A program made the position numbers and the translations under genes. This document shows, in pieces, positions 1 through 5,343 of a DNA stretch of 5,671 nucleotides. The notes beneath the pieces are model-generated. The model made no database searches. It had not been told where the DNA came from and was given only the letters and a program-made list of their open reading frames with translations. Position 1 is the stretch's first letter. Every line of letters starts with the position of its first letter. Source of the DNA: an uncultured Oscillospiraceae bacterium (lineage in GTDB: Bacteria; Bacillota; Clostridia; Oscillospirales; Ruminococcaceae); NCBI GenBank assembly GCA_900543295.1, contig UQQY01000142.1, forward strand, positions 1-5,671, given 5' to 3'.

Positions 1-207
1 TATAATCGAATTCGTCCAAGGAGATTTTTTTGATAGGCGACCTCTTTCAAAGAAAAGCTCGAACAAAATCGGTTGATTTTTGGTCATTTTATCCTTCAAG
101 AGGGATGCATTGTCACAGGAAAATTGAAAAAAAGCGGCGGTCGTCAAAAAGCGGACGTGCTGCGAACTGCCTTTTCGTCATTATAGATAATACGCTGATA
201 AAATATT
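1..207. other. Upstream intergenic stretch with no recognisable gene
   Basis: I see no supported gene here. The stretch starts with TATAAT at 1-6 and has an AAGGAGA Shine-Dalgarno-like string at 18-24, five bases before a TTG at 30. The frame that follows runs to 446, through the transporter promoter and into the permease gene, and its protein is basic and resembles no family I know. A short direct repeat AAAAAGCGG occurs at 129-137 and 146-154, 17 bases apart, without clear meaning. The stretch may contain the untranslated end of a gene to the left, but the window does not show it. Confidence 0.5.
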
Positions 208-229
208 TAGTATTTTTGCGAAAAAACTA
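208..229. promoter_or_regulatory. Interrupted dyad just upstream of the -35 box; possible activator site
   Basis: TAGT-A-TTTTT (208-217) is mirrored by AAAAA-ACTA (221-229) around a GCG centre, with the single A at 212 unpaired. The dyad ends directly before the -35 hexamer at 230, so it would cover about -57 to -36 relative to the predicted start of transcription. That is where activators of sugar operons commonly bind. The T and A runs may also act as an UP-like element. The symmetry is visible; the regulatory role is inference. Confidence 0.35.
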
Positions 230-258
230 TTGCAAATTTGTTTCGGCTATAGTAATAT
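230..258 (+). promoter_or_regulatory. Sigma-A type promoter of the sugar transporter operon
   Basis: The -35 box is TTGCAA at 230-235 and the -10 box is TAATAT at 253-258, separated by exactly 17 bp. Each hexamer differs from consensus at two positions. The surrounding DNA is AT-rich. The predicted transcription start near 265 gives a leader of about 118 nt before the first permease. It is the best promoter match in the upstream region. Confidence 0.6.
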
Positions 259-277
259 ATATACATACAATTACGGG

Positions 278-303
278 TGCGCATTGCGCATATTGCATAA
301 TGC
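278..303. promoter_or_regulatory. Palindrome in the early leader; possible repressor operator
   Basis: TGCGCA-T-TGCGCA at 278-290 is a perfect 13-bp palindrome with one central base. It is followed by TTGCATAATGC at 293-303, whose GCAT and ATGC ends form another small dyad. The palindrome would lie at about +14 to +26 relative to the predicted start near 265, where a bound LacI- or GntR-like repressor would block transcription. It could also form a small RNA hairpin. No regulator gene is in the window, so the assignment is inference. Confidence 0.35.
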
Positions 304-382
304 CGCAGATAGTAAGGGGATTTGTCACTTGTGCAAAGCGGGCGTCTCCCGTAAAATACAATGAAAGAATAGGAGTGAAGAC

Positions 383-1336
383 ATGGCGAAGGTCAAAGCG
401 GAGAAAGTCAAAGCAAAAAAATTTACCTTTGATGATCTCGAGTTGATTCTCTTATCTTTGCCGACTGTAATCTGGTACTTGATTTTCAGTTTCTTGCCGC
501 TGTTCGGCTTGCTGATTTCCTTCAAGAACTGGAGAGTCTCTGGTGGATTCTTTGAGACGTTTTTCACGTCAGAGTGGGTAGGCTTTAAGAATTTCAAATT
601 CTTATTTACTACCGGCGCTGCAATGACGTCACTGCGCAACACACTGTTATACAACCTTTTGTTCGTTGTATTGGGTGTTGTTATCCCTGTTACTTTGGCT
701 ATCATGATTTCCAATCTGTACAGTCAAAAACTCGGTAAGGTCTGTCAGACGGCGATGTTTCTTCCGCACTTTATGTCATGGGTTGTAGCAAGTTACTTCC
801 TTTTCGCTTTCTTAAGCGGTGACAAAGGTCTTATCAACAATGTGATTAAGTCGATGGGCGGCGAGGGTGTCAACTGGTATGGTCAAGAGGCGCTTGGATG
901 GTGGCCTTTCATCATTATTTTGATGAATATCTGGAAGACAACCGGTTATGGCATGGTCGTTTACCTCGCGACGATAACAGGCATTGACTCTACATATTAC
1001 GAGGCTGCTGTTATCGACGGCGCTACCAAATGGCAGCAGACGACCAAAATTACAATTCCGCTGCTTAAGCAGATCATGGTCATTATGGCGATCATGGCGG
1101 TCGGCAAAATCTTTAACTCGGATTTCGGCTTGTTCTATCAGGTGCCGAAGGGCACAAGCCAGCTTTATCCGGTCACCCAGACGCTCGACGTCTATATTTA
1201 TAACGCGTTGAAGGGCATAGGAAATATTGGTATGAGTTCGGCGGCGGCATTCTTCCAGTCGATTGCGGGCTGTATCACGATTCTGATTGCGAACTTCATC
1301 GTTACAAAGATAGACGAAGAGAGCGCGTTCTTCTAA
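383..1336 (+). CDS. Carbohydrate ABC transporter permease, LplB/YtcP-type (CUT1)
   Basis: This is an inner-membrane channel subunit of an oligosaccharide importer (317 aa, the usual length for the family). The N-terminus is a short lysine-rich cytoplasmic tail (residues 1-13), followed by about six membrane segments near residues 21-47, 84-112, 122-145, 172-198, 226-245 and 284-306. The cytoplasmic EAA loop, which docks the ATPase, is clear: E207-A-A, then D212-G213, then P226 in the pattern EAA-x3-G. The first segment, with PTVIWYLIFSFLPLFG, is typical of LplB-like proteins. The ATG has an AGGAGTGA ribosome site at 371-378. It is the first gene of a permease-permease-binding protein operon, and the next gene starts 15 bases after its stop. 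The substrate cannot be read from the sequence; relatives take up oligosaccharides such as those from rhamnogalacturonan (YtcP/YteP). Confidence 0.93.
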   Translation: MAKVKAEKVKAKKFTFDDLELILLSLPTVIWYLIFSFLPLFGLLISFKNWRVSGGFFETFFTSEWVGFKNFKFLFTTGAAMTSLRNTLLYNLLFVVLGVVIPVTLAIMISNLYSQKLGKVCQTAMFLPHFMSWVVASYFLFAFLSGDKGLINNVIKSMGGEGVNWYGQEALGWWPFIIILMNIWKTTGYGMVVYLATITGIDSTYYEAAVIDGATKWQQTTKITIPLLKQIMVIMAIMAVGKIFNSDFGLFYQVPKGTSQLYPVTQTLDVYIYNALKGIGNIGMSSAAAFFQSIAGCITILIANFIVTKIDEESAFF

Positions 1337-1344
1337 GGAGGTGA
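1335..1344 (+). promoter_or_regulatory. Full-length Shine-Dalgarno overlapping the stop codon of the first permease
   Basis: AAGGAGGTGA matches all ten bases of the complement of the 16S rRNA 3' tail and lies seven bases before the ATG at 1352. Its first two bases are the last two of the upstream TAA stop. A ribosome terminating on the first permease therefore covers this site, which fits translational coupling and equal output of the two permeases that form one heterodimer. Confidence 0.85.
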
Positions 1345-1351
1345 ACGAATA

Positions 1352-2296
1352 ATGGCTAAAGAGAAAAAAGTAAAAGAGAAAAAGGTTTTGGAAGGTCTGG
1401 CGAAATTCAACCGCGTCAGCAAGCCGGTTAATTTCATTTTCTCCATTATCTTTATCATTGCAGCATTGTGCTGTGTCATTCCGCTGATTTTCGTTATCAT
1501 TATTTCGTTTACTGATAAAACGTCTATTGCGGCAATTGGCTATTCGTTTATCCCGCAGAAATGGTCGCTGGCATCTTATGAGATGTTGTGGACTTCAAAA
1601 GACCAGATTATCAGAGCGTTTGGTATTTCGATTTTTATTACGGTTGTCGGTACGGTGCTCGGTTTGTTCCTGAATGCAACCATCGGCTATGTTCTTTCCA
1701 GACGAAGCTTTAAATTCAGAAAACTTTATACCTGGCTGGTATTTATTCCGATGATCTTTAACGGCGGTATGGTTTCTACCTATATTGTTTATACTCAGTT
1801 GTTGGGGCTGCGCGATAACATCCTGGTTTTGATCCTGCCGCTCGCAGTATCATCCTTTAACGTTATCATCTTGCGCACGTTCTTCCAAACGACGGTTCCC
1901 GACTCTCTGATTGAATCCGGCAAGATTGACGGTGCAAGTCAGCTAAGAATCTTCTTCCAGATCGTACTGCCGATCTCGCTGCCGGCGTTGGCGACTGTCG
2001 GTCTGTTCCTTTGCTTTGGTTATTGGAACGACTGGTGGAATGCGTTTATGTACATCAATGAGCAGGCGCTTTATCCGTTGCAGTTCGTCTTGATTAATAT
2101 TGAAAAAACAATGGACTTCTTTACGAACAGTGCGGCTTATATGGGCATGGCGGCTTATGAAGTTCAGCAAAAGCTTCCGCAGGATGGTATGCGCATGGCT
2201 CTCGTTGTCGTTATCGTACTCCCGATCGCATGTGCTTATCCGTTCTTCCAGAAATACTTTGTTTCTGGCCTGACAATCGGCGCAGTAAAAGGCTGA
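1352..2296 (+). CDS. Carbohydrate ABC transporter permease, LplC/YtcP-type (CUT1)
   Basis: This is the second channel subunit (314 aa, normal for the family), expected to pair with the upstream permease. A lysine-rich cytoplasmic tail (residues 3-11) resembles that of its partner. About six hydrophobic segments lie near residues 27-52, 90-114, 125-150, 156-176, 206-226 and 281-300. The ATPase-docking loop is a variant EAA motif: E188-S-G, then D193-G194 and P207, so Ser and Gly replace the two alanines, a common change in this subfamily. Further family-like features are the SFTDKTSI stretch after the first segment, GYWNDWWNAFMYI at residues 223-235, and the C-terminal KYFVSGLTIGAVKG ending. 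A full Shine-Dalgarno fixes the ATG. No ATP-binding protein is encoded nearby, so a shared MsmX/MsmK-like ATPase is inferred. Substrate is unknown. Confidence 0.93.
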   Translation: MAKEKKVKEKKVLEGLAKFNRVSKPVNFIFSIIFIIAALCCVIPLIFVIIISFTDKTSIAAIGYSFIPQKWSLASYEMLWTSKDQIIRAFGISIFITVVGTVLGLFLNATIGYVLSRRSFKFRKLYTWLVFIPMIFNGGMVSTYIVYTQLLGLRDNILVLILPLAVSSFNVIILRTFFQTTVPDSLIESGKIDGASQLRIFFQIVLPISLPALATVGLFLCFGYWNDWWNAFMYINEQALYPLQFVLINIEKTMDFFTNSAAYMGMAAYEVQQKLPQDGMRMALVVVIVLPIACAYPFFQKYFVSGLTIGAVKG

Positions 2297-2313
2297 TTGC
2301 ATTTTCACAATTG

Positions 2314-2348
2314 TATTTAAATCGGCAAGATTTAAATAATATTTTTTT
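2314..2348 (+). terminator. Terminator-like stem-loop between permease and binding-protein genes
   Basis: TATTTAAATC at 2314-2323 pairs perfectly with GATTTAAATA at 2329-2338 around the loop GGCAA, and seven T residues follow at 2342-2348, directly before the AGGAGGA ribosome site of the next gene. The stem is ten base pairs but contains only one G-C pair, so it is weak as a terminator. It more likely acts as a partial attenuator or as a processing and 5' protection element that lets the binding-protein message accumulate above the permease message. The ACAATTGT palindrome at 2307-2314 lies just before it. Structure is seen; role is inferred. Confidence 0.5.
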
Positions 2349-2362
2349 AGGAGGATTTCGTT

Positions 2363-3844
2363 ATGAAAGGCAAAATCAAACTGCTGTCTCTGCTGATGGC
2401 ACTTGCTATGGTTGCTTCCATGTTTGTCGCTTGTGATGGCGGCAGCAAAGAAGGCGACGGCAGCAAAGACAGCAACGAGCCGGTTGAGCTTGTTTGGTGG
2501 CACTGGGGTAACGCACCGACCGCTGGTGATGACGCGATCGCTGCACTCAATGAAAAATCCAAAGAAGACATCGGCGTAACAATTAAGTTCATTTGGGCAA
2601 CGCAGGACGACTCCAAACTGAAGACTGCACTGTCCACAGGTTCGACGGACGACATCGCATTCACATGCTCTTGGTTCGCGAACTACCTGTCCACCGCTCA
2701 GAAAGGTCAGCTTGCTGATATTACTGAGCTCGTTAAAGCCGAGACAGAGCTTTACAACTTTGTTCCGGACTGGGGCTGGGATGCAGTAACGGTTGACGGC
2801 AAAATCTATGCTGTTCCGACCATGAAAGACTCTGCTGCTGAGCAGTTCTGGCTGGTAAACAAAGAGTACGTTATCGACGAGGCTGGCGCTGAGGAAGAGT
2901 TCAAAGCTACTGGTAAAGCAGTTTCTTCCGTTACTCCGCTTCTGAGAAAACTGAAGGCTTATGCAGACGCTGGCCATCCGTATCCGAACGATCTGACTGC
3001 TCCGTTTAACTACAACAAAGCTGGCTTAAACGGCTATGAGACTGGTTGGGATGTTGTTCAGGCTGACACCCATATCGGCGACAAGATCGACGAAGAGGGC
3101 GTTAAGATCGTCTCCATCTATGAAGATCCGGATATGGTTGCAGACTACAAAGAACTCGCTACCTGGTACAAAGAGGGTCTTGTAAACAAAGACTGTGCAC
3201 AGATTGACACCGAGCCGCAGAATATCATTGTTTCTACTGCTCAGGGCTGGGAAGGCGCAGAGCTCTCTTCTTGGGGCGTTGGCAAAAACTACACTGTTGC
3301 AATCAACAAGAAATACGGCCCGGTAGCTACCCGTGCAACCGTTCTTGGTTCCTGCAACGGCGTGTTCGCTAACTCCAAGAATAAAGAAGCTGCTGTTAAA
3401 TACCTCGCTTACATCAACACCAACAAAGACTACAGAGATATGCTCGCATACGGCAAACCGGACGTCAACTTCAAATATAAAGATGACGGCACCGTTGAGA
3501 TCCTGAACAATGACTATCAGCCGGGCTCTTTCGCACAGGCTGCTACTTGGATCATGACTCCGGCTTCTCCGGCTCCGGCTTCGATGTATGATGACATCAA
3601 AGCAATGGCTACAGGCGCTCAGTCTTCTGAGCTGATTGGCTTTGCTCTTGATCAGTCCAACATCGAGAACGAAATCGCTGCTGTTTCCGCTGTTAAAGAC
3701 CAGTATGCAAACGGTCTGCAGTGCGGCACTTACGAAGATGTTGACGCTACACTGGCTCAGATGCTCAAAGAGATGAGACAGGCTGGTTACGACACGATCA
3801 TCGAAGAGGCTAACAAGCAGGTTAATGAGTACCTCGGCAAATAA
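2363..3844 (+). CDS. Extracellular sugar-binding lipoprotein of the ABC transporter (LipO/YtcQ-like, DUF3502 C-terminus)
   Basis: This is the receptor that captures the sugar outside the membrane and hands it to the two permeases (493 aa, usual length). Residues 1-23 are a lipoprotein signal (KGKIK, then a hydrophobic core) with lipobox FVAC and Cys24 as the lipidated residue; Phe at -3 is less common than Leu. A Gly/Ser/Lys/Asp linker (25-39) follows. The mature lobe begins VELVWWHWGN, typical of family 1 solute-binding proteins. LAYGKPDVNFKYKDDGT (361-377) matches the conserved YG-x-E-G-x-H-Y-like segment of LipO proteins, and residues about 423-492 match the DUF3502 tail. Ribosome site AGGAGGA at 2349-2355 is seven bases before the ATG. 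Codons are strongly biased (AAC, GAC, AAA, CCG, GCT favoured), more so than in the permeases, which suggests high expression. The ligand is not deducible. Confidence 0.93.
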   Translation: MKGKIKLLSLLMALAMVASMFVACDGGSKEGDGSKDSNEPVELVWWHWGNAPTAGDDAIAALNEKSKEDIGVTIKFIWATQDDSKLKTALSTGSTDDIAFTCSWFANYLSTAQKGQLADITELVKAETELYNFVPDWGWDAVTVDGKIYAVPTMKDSAAEQFWLVNKEYVIDEAGAEEEFKATGKAVSSVTPLLRKLKAYADAGHPYPNDLTAPFNYNKAGLNGYETGWDVVQADTHIGDKIDEEGVKIVSIYEDPDMVADYKELATWYKEGLVNKDCAQIDTEPQNIIVSTAQGWEGAELSSWGVGKNYTVAINKKYGPVATRATVLGSCNGVFANSKNKEAAVKYLAYINTNKDYRDMLAYGKPDVNFKYKDDGTVEILNNDYQPGSFAQAATWIMTPASPAPASMYDDIKAMATGAQSSELIGFALDQSNIENEIAAVSAVKDQYANGLQCGTYEDVDATLAQMLKEMRQAGYDTIIEEANKQVNEYLGK

Positions 3845-3862
3845 TTATTCTCTGAATAATTA
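3842..3862 (+). repeat. Small hairpin containing the binding-protein stop codon
   Basis: TAATTATTC at 3842-3850 pairs with GAATAATTA at 3854-3862 around the loop TCT, a nine-base-pair AT-rich stem that includes the TAA stop itself. It abuts the main terminator and shares base 3862 with it. It may help protect the 3' end of an abundant message or may be incidental. Confidence 0.4.
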
Positions 3863-3895
3863 AAAAGAAGAACCCGAAAGGGTTCTTCTTTTTTT
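3862..3895 (+). terminator. Strong intrinsic terminator of the transporter operon
   Basis: AAAAAGAAGAACCC (3862-3875) pairs without mismatch with GGGTTCTTCTTTTT (3880-3893) around a GAAA tetraloop of the stable GNRA class closed by C-G. The T tract covers 3889-3895. Because the left arm begins with five A residues, the element also has a T tract when read on the minus strand and could end transcription in both directions. It separates the transporter from the glycoside hydrolase-like gene. Confidence 0.93.
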
Positions 3896-3926
3896 GTGCC
3901 CAAAAGAAAAGCGCATATGTTTCTCT

Positions 3927-3955
3927 TTGAATAGTTGAAGGATTCGCTGCATAAT
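3927..3955 (+). promoter_or_regulatory. Distal candidate promoter of the GHL10 gene
   Basis: TTGAAT (3927-3932) and CATAAT (3950-3955) are separated by 17 bp. Transcription would begin near 3962 and give an 80-nt leader that keeps the whole Shine-Dalgarno site and could fold the GTACCG/CGGTAC stem at 3992-4024. This makes it functionally more plausible than the proximal candidate, although its hexamers are slightly weaker. Confidence 0.45.
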
Positions 3956-3991
3956 CATGTGAAAAAGATATTTTCCTGAATAGATTTTGCC

Positions 3992-4027
3992 GTACCGCTT
4001 GACCATCTTTTCATTGAACGGTACAAT
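3992..4027 (+). promoter_or_regulatory. Proximal candidate promoter with an inverted repeat, overlapping the ribosome site region
   Basis: TTGACC (3999-4004) and TACAAT (4022-4027) with a 17-bp spacer form a near-consensus sigma-A promoter. The inverted repeat GTACCG (3992-3997) and CGGTAC (4019-4024) overlaps both boxes and could be an operator. However, transcription would start near 4034, inside the Shine-Dalgarno site at 4028-4036, leaving a leader of about eight bases. Either the transcript is almost leaderless, or this match is not used and the repeat is a leader hairpin of a longer transcript. Confidence 0.4.
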
Positions 4028-4036
4028 AAGGAGAGG
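4028..4036 (+). promoter_or_regulatory. Shine-Dalgarno site that selects the TTG start of the GHL10 gene
   Basis: AAGGAGAGG lies five bases before TTG at 4042. The next in-frame ATG at 4081 has no such site and would remove the basic N-terminal part of the signal peptide (residues RFRTGFFIK). The TTG start is therefore preferred. Confidence 0.8.
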
Positions 4037-4041
4037 ATATT

Positions 4042-5178
4042 TTGCGTTTCCGGACAGGCTTTTTCATAAAGACGGTGCTTATGTGCTTACTTCTGACTTC
4101 CTGTGGTGTACAGGAAGATCCAATTGATTCTTTATTTGACCGTATTCATCAGGCGAACAATGCCTTTTCTGAAGAAAGCGAAGCATTAAACAGTCAAACT
4201 GCTCAAAACAGCGAAGACGAACCGCTTCATGGAGTCTGGATCTCCTATTTGGAGCTTTCCAAGCTTGCAGGCAGCGCCGAGAGCGTCTTTCATGCGCAGG
4301 CTGCGGCCATGATGCAGCGGGTGAAAGAAAGTGGCGGCAACGCCGTGTTTGTACAGGTGCGGCCCTTTGGCGATGCAATTTATCCTTCCTCGGTTTATCC
4401 CTGGTCGAAAATCGTTTCCGGCAGTGCAGGAAGCGGGCTTTCTTATGATCCTCTGACCGTTTTACTCGAACAGGCCCATGCGCAGGGCCTTTCTTTTCAT
4501 GCGTGGATCAATCCTTATCGCCTGATGAGTGGGACTGACTTTTCCAAAATTGATCGCACTTTTCGAACGTCGGCATGGTATCATGGAGACTCCCGCAGCA
4601 GCTATATGTATGAGGTGAATGGCATCTGGTGGCTCAAGCCTTCAAGCGATGAGGCTCAGACGCTGATTGCGGACGGCGTGCGCGAGCTTCTTTCCAATTA
4701 TGCAATAGATGGGATTCATTTGGATGATTACTTTTATGCCGTTTCGGCGGAATCCCTTGGTGAGACAACTGCTGCTGCAAAAGAGAACAATACGCGCCTA
4801 ATCAAAACACTTTATGATCTGACCAAATCTCTCCGGCCGAATGCTTTATTCGGGGTCAGTCCGGCAGGCGGATTTCGTAAAGACAGTACGCTTCCTGTCT
4901 CTGATACCGGCGCACTTTCGACAGACCTTGCCTTGTGGTGCAGGGAGGCGGGCTATCTTGACTATGTAATGCCGCAGATCTACTGGGACGAAACGCATGA
5001 AATACAACCGTATACCATGACGCTTGAAAAGTGGCGTGCGTTTGTGACGGAACCAACAGTACGGCTTTATATCGGGCTGGCTTCCTACAAATTTGACGAT
5101 TCAATCATTGAGCAGCAAAAGCAGGCCGCCTTGGAAAAGGCCGATGGATTTTGTCTGTATCGATATGATTATATCTGA
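4042..5178 (+). CDS. GHL10 (DUF187) family glycoside hydrolase-like lipoprotein, YngK/DigH-related
   Basis: This is a surface-anchored TIM-barrel protein of 378 aa. Residues 1-20 are a lipoprotein signal with lipobox LTSC and Cys21; a polar linker (22-60) precedes the barrel. Family motifs in order are LHGVWISYLELS (62-73), GGNAVFVQVRPFGDAIYPS (98-116), FHAWINPYR (152-160), DGIHLDDYFY (223-232), FGVSPAGGFRKD (270-281), YVMPQIYWDETH (308-319) and LYIGLASYK (342-350). Asp228 and Asp229 are the likely acidic active-site pair. The E. coli member DigH (YddW) cleaves peptidoglycan glycan strands stripped of peptides, so a cell-wall role is a reasonable inference but not proven here; another polysaccharide is possible. 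The chain ends soon after the barrel, with no extra binding domain. It has its own promoter region and is separated from the transporter by a terminator; no terminator follows it, so it may be cotranscribed with the amidohydrolase. Confidence 0.88.
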   Translation: MRFRTGFFIKTVLMCLLLTSCGVQEDPIDSLFDRIHQANNAFSEESEALNSQTAQNSEDEPLHGVWISYLELSKLAGSAESVFHAQAAAMMQRVKESGGNAVFVQVRPFGDAIYPSSVYPWSKIVSGSAGSGLSYDPLTVLLEQAHAQGLSFHAWINPYRLMSGTDFSKIDRTFRTSAWYHGDSRSSYMYEVNGIWWLKPSSDEAQTLIADGVRELLSNYAIDGIHLDDYFYAVSAESLGETTAAAKENNTRLIKTLYDLTKSLRPNALFGVSPAGGFRKDSTLPVSDTGALSTDLALWCREAGYLDYVMPQIYWDETHEIQPYTMTLEKWRAFVTEPTVRLYIGLASYKFDDSIIEQQKQAALEKADGFCLYRYDYI

Positions 5179-5249
5179 CGTTCAGAAGAAACAGAGATGA
5201 AAAAAGACAAGGAGATTAGCCCTGTGGCTATCTGTCGAATTTAACCGCT

Positions 5250-5327
5250 ATGAATACTGCGCACCCTCAGAAAATTGCAGAAGCAGCAGCGCAGAGAGTT
5301 GTGAATTATGTTAATAACTACAGATAA
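5250..5327 (+). pseudogene. Possible remnant of an amidohydrolase 5' end
   Basis: Frame from ATG 5250 encodes 25 residues containing AHPQKIAEAAAQRVVNYV and then stops at TAA 5325. It lines up with AHIFPQKIAERAVSSIGSFY of the downstream amidohydrolase. At DNA level TGCGCAC plus CCTCAGAAAATTGCAGA (5258-5281) is identical to 5364-5393 except for a six-base, in-frame ATTTTT that is missing here. The following codons still resemble each other but have diverged. The second metal-binding His region is shortened, and no ribosome site precedes the ATG. I read it as a scar of a truncated paralog or partial tandem duplication; chance similarity or a tiny real peptide are less likely alternatives. Confidence 0.4.
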
Positions 5328-5343
5328 AAGGAAGATACAGAAT

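Noticed and set aside
339..351. CGGG-CGTCT-CCCG hairpin in the leader as a riboswitch or attenuator
   Set aside because: It is only four base pairs, has no T tract, and the leader shows no conserved riboswitch core that I can recognise.
208..382. Catabolite repression (cre) box near the transporter promoter
   Set aside because: No stretch fits the WTGNAANCGNWNNCW pattern; the closest, TGCAAAGCGG at 332-341, has the central CG displaced.
30..446. 138-codon frame from TTG 30 preceded by AAGGAGA at 18-24
   Set aside because: The protein is basic and unlike any family I know, and the frame crosses the operon promoter and leader and overlaps the permease start by 64 bases. The ribosome-site match is probably chance in AG-rich DNA.
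2297..2345. Separate promoter directly before the binding-protein gene
   Set aside because: TTGTAT at 2311-2316 has only a weak TAAATA at 16 bp as partner and it lies within the stem-loop. No convincing -10 is found at the right distance from other candidate -35 boxes.
1943..2977. 344-codon open frame on the minus strand
   Set aside because: It lies antisense to the end of the second permease and the start of the binding protein, both secure genes, and its protein has no recognisable domain. It is best explained by the codon bias of the genes opposite.
5216..5229. TAGCC-CTGT-GGCTA hairpin as a terminator after the GHL10 gene
   Set aside because: The stem is only five base pairs and no T tract follows, so it is not a credible intrinsic terminator.
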